This document shows positions 6,651-7,547 of a stretch of DNA of 7,547 bases, in pieces (positions within the stretch are counted from its first letter, which is position 1; each line of letters begins with the position of its first letter). The notes below the pieces were generated by a model. It made no database searches. It was given only the letters and a program-made list of their open reading frames with translations, and had not been told where the DNA came from. Both the position numbers and the translations under genes were made by a program. This DNA comes from an uncultured Synergistia bacterium (GTDB taxonomy: Bacteria > Eremiobacterota > SpSt-956 > JAKJGF01). The stretch spans positions 1 to 7,547 of the forward strand of contig CALARM010000807.1 in NCBI GenBank assembly GCA_937888925.1, in the 5' to 3' direction.

Positions 6651-6678
6651 AGCTGTTAGCTGAGAGCTGACAGCCTGA
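6651..6678. repeat. Heptamer array E (AGCTGNN type)
   Basis: AGCTGTT (6651-6657), AGCTGAG (6658-6664), AGCTGAC (6665-6671) and a degenerate AGCCTGA (6672-6678), in strict 7-bp register, in the leader of the TPR gene 16 bp upstream of its ribosome site. Confidence 0.8.
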
Positions 6679-6717
6679 TTAAATTCGTTATAAATGCTGA
6701 CGATTCCTTTAAAAATA

Positions 6718-6746
6718 TTGTAAAAAACCTTTTTAAATGATATAAT
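6718..6746 (+). promoter_or_regulatory. Sigma70-like promoter of the charged-protein gene
   Basis: TTGTAA (6718-6723), a 17-nt spacer and a perfect TATAAT (6741-6746): the same hexamers and spacing as the ABC promoter. Start expected near 6753, which gives a long leader of about 173 nt that contains array F and the 26-bp palindrome. An AT inverted repeat (6708-6737) overlaps the -35 box and could be an operator. Confidence 0.6.
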
Positions 6747-6764
6747 CAATTGAGTCAGCTAAAA

Positions 6765-6793
6765 ATTATAGTTAATTTCAGAACAATGTATAA
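6765..6793 (-). promoter_or_regulatory. Candidate promoter of the TPR-DUF5693-csaB unit
   Basis: On the minus strand a perfect TATAAT (6765-6770) follows a poor -35 (TTATAC, 6788-6793) at 17 nt. An alternative is TATAAC (6687-6692) with TTTTTA (6710-6715). Neither is strong. Confidence 0.3.
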
Positions 6794-6803
6794 TTAATAA
6801 CCT

Positions 6804-6838
6804 CGTAATGCGTAAAGAATGATGCGTGGTGCGCAGGG
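6804..6838. repeat. Heptamer array F (CGTNNTG type)
   Basis: CGTAATG (6804-6810), CGTAAAG (6811-6817), AATGATG (6818-6824), CGTGGTG (6825-6831) and CGCAGGG (6832-6838): a decayed 7-bp array, CG-containing in an AT-rich background. Confidence 0.65.
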
Positions 6839-6846
6839 ATTAAACC

Positions 6847-6874
6847 AGTGACGCGTTACGCGTAACGCGTCACG
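6847..6874. repeat. Heptamer array G: perfect 26-bp palindrome
   Basis: AGTGACG (6847-6853), CGTTACG (6854-6860), CGTAACG (6861-6867) and CGTCACG (6868-6874). Positions 6848-6873 are identical to their own reverse complement with no mismatch, centred between 6860 and 6861, and contain two ACGCGT hexamers at mirror positions plus a central TACGCGTA. In the plus-strand mRNA it would fold as a tight stem about 50 nt before the ATG at 6926. It could equally be a site for a dimeric protein. Confidence 0.85.
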
Positions 6875-6911
6875 AAGCATGTAAATTCTAATAAATTATA
6901 AAATACACTAT

Positions 6912-6918
6912 AAGGGGG
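6912..6918 (+). promoter_or_regulatory. Ribosome binding site of the charged-protein gene
   Basis: AAGGGGG, 7 nt before the ATG at 6926; fixes the start of an ORF that is open at the window edge. Confidence 0.65.
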
Positions 6919-6925
6919 TATATAT

Positions 6926-7547
6926 ATGGATATTGCCAGTATGATAAGAATAAGCCGTGCCGCTTCTTCTACCATGCAGGATATGCTTGATAACTCCGTT
7001 AAATCCAATACTTCCCTTCAAAAAGCACAGAGAAAAGACGATAAAGATACAGATAAAAAAACCGTTGCAACAGGTTCAACTACATCCAAAGGCGTTGGAA
7101 TAAATGCCGGAGAAGTGGGCAATCAGGACGACATGTCTAATATGGGAGATATGAGAGGAAGCGGCGGTTCAAACTGGGGGGAATCCTTTTCTTCCGAAAA
7201 GGACAATGATGAAGACACACAGGAACTTAACAAGAGCCTTGATTTCTTCAAAAGAGATAAACTCTATCAGATGAAAGCCCACCACACAGAAGATGACCTG
7301 CTTGAAGAAAAAGAGGAAGAAAAGAAAAAAACTCATGATGATACAGAGGAAGAAACCTCTGAAGAAGACATAAAAGACGGTTCTTCAGAAGAAAAAGTTA
7401 CAGGTAAAAAAGAAGAAAAAGATGTAAAATATAAAGATCCGGAACACAGGCTGAAAGATGCCTATAAATCGGAAGATGAAGAAAAAGAAGAGAAAAAAGA
7501 AGAAAGAGAAGATGTAGTTCTTCCTCAGATTAAGATACAATCGTCAG
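6926..7547 (+). CDS. Highly charged, probably disordered protein of unknown function, partial (N-terminal 207 residues)
   Basis: The frame is open from the ATG at 6926 to the right edge (207 full codons) with no stop. I do not recognise the family. Residues 1-25 (MDIASMIRISRAASSTMQDMLDNSV) could form an amphipathic helix. Residues 55-87 are Gly/Met/Asn-rich (GVGINAGEVGNQDDMSNMGD). Residues 100-118 form a short helix-like patch (ELNKSLDFFKRDKLYQMK). From about 119 onward the chain is dominated by Glu, Lys and Asp blocks (EEKEEEKKK, DEEKEEKKEERED), then turns hydrophobic again at 198-206 (VVLPQIKIQ), so a folded domain may follow outside the window. No signal peptide or membrane segment. Start supported by AAGGGGG at 7 nt and a TTGTAA-N17-TATAAT promoter. 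Transcribed divergently from the TPR unit. Confidence 0.75.
   Translation, partial: MDIASMIRISRAASSTMQDMLDNSVKSNTSLQKAQRKDDKDTDKKTVATGSTTSKGVGINAGEVGNQDDMSNMGDMRGSGGSNWGESFSSEKDNDEDTQELNKSLDFFKRDKLYQMKAHHTEDDLLEEKEEEKKKTHDDTEEETSEEDIKDGSSEEKVTGKKEEKDVKYKDPEHRLKDAYKSEDEEKEEKKEEREDVVLPQIKIQSS

Larger units (their letters stand above)
6622..6925. other. Divergent intergenic control region
   Basis: 304 bases between two divergent genes. It holds a ribosome site for the TPR gene (6630-6635), array E (6651-6678), an inverted repeat TTTAAAAA/TTTTTAAA (6708-6715 and 6730-6737) overlapping a plus-strand promoter (6718-6746), candidate minus-strand promoters, array F (6804-6838), a 26-bp palindrome (6848-6873), and the plus-strand ribosome site (6912-6918). 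No gene is visible. Confidence 0.7.

Noticed and set aside
6848..6873. Insertion-sequence end or RAYT-linked REP element
   Set aside because: No transposase, target duplication or GTAG/GGAG-type REP head is visible; the palindrome is explained by four heptamers.
6622..6925. tRNA or riboswitch in the long leader
   Set aside because: No cloverleaf, no conserved riboswitch core that I recognise; the only strong structure is the palindrome.

Overview
The window is an AT-rich bacterial segment. It carries Shine-Dalgarno sites (AGGAGG, GAGGTG, GGGGAG types), sigma70-like promoters and a cell-envelope gene set. The pairing of a CsaB-type polysaccharide pyruvyltransferase with a DUF5693 membrane protein is, from memory, typical of Firmicutes and several other lineages with S-layers or SLH-anchored surfaces. 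Together with the abundant heptamer repeats this suggests a Firmicute-like or uncultured candidate-phylum bacterium. I cannot fix the taxon from sequence alone.

Layout, left to right. 1-443 (-): N-terminal 147 codons of a GldA-like ABC transporter ATPase that runs off the left edge. 444-755: its leader and promoter, plus a probable terminator of the next gene. 756-1271 (-): a small HEAT-repeat protein with its own promoter (TTGTTA-N17-TATAAT). 1272-1444: promoter and heptamer repeats. 1445-2542 (-) csaB, 2529-4532 (-) DUF5693 and 4603-6621 (-) an exported 17-TPR protein form one right-to-left transcription unit (TPR, then DUF5693, then csaB). The DUF5693 and csaB genes overlap by 14 bp. 6622-6925: divergent control region with heptamer repeats and a perfect 26-bp palindrome. 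6926 to the right edge (+): start of a highly charged, probably disordered protein of unknown function.

Functional reading: CsaB probably adds pyruvyl groups to a cell-wall polysaccharide that anchors SLH proteins. DUF5693 (one N-terminal anchor, an outside domain and a C-terminal polytopic domain) and the secreted TPR scaffold probably work in the same surface-assembly process. That last step is inferred from gene order.

The most striking non-coding signal is a 7-bp periodicity. Seven separate arrays, each built from a different heptamer, occupy every intergenic gap of useful size. One of them forms a ~28-bp hairpin between the TPR stop codon and the DUF5693 start codon. Another forms a perfect CG-rich 26-bp palindrome in the leader of the right-hand gene. 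Arrays also supply the stop codons of two genes. Two open-ended genes at the window edges (1-443 and 6926-7547) are easy to miss because each lacks one end.
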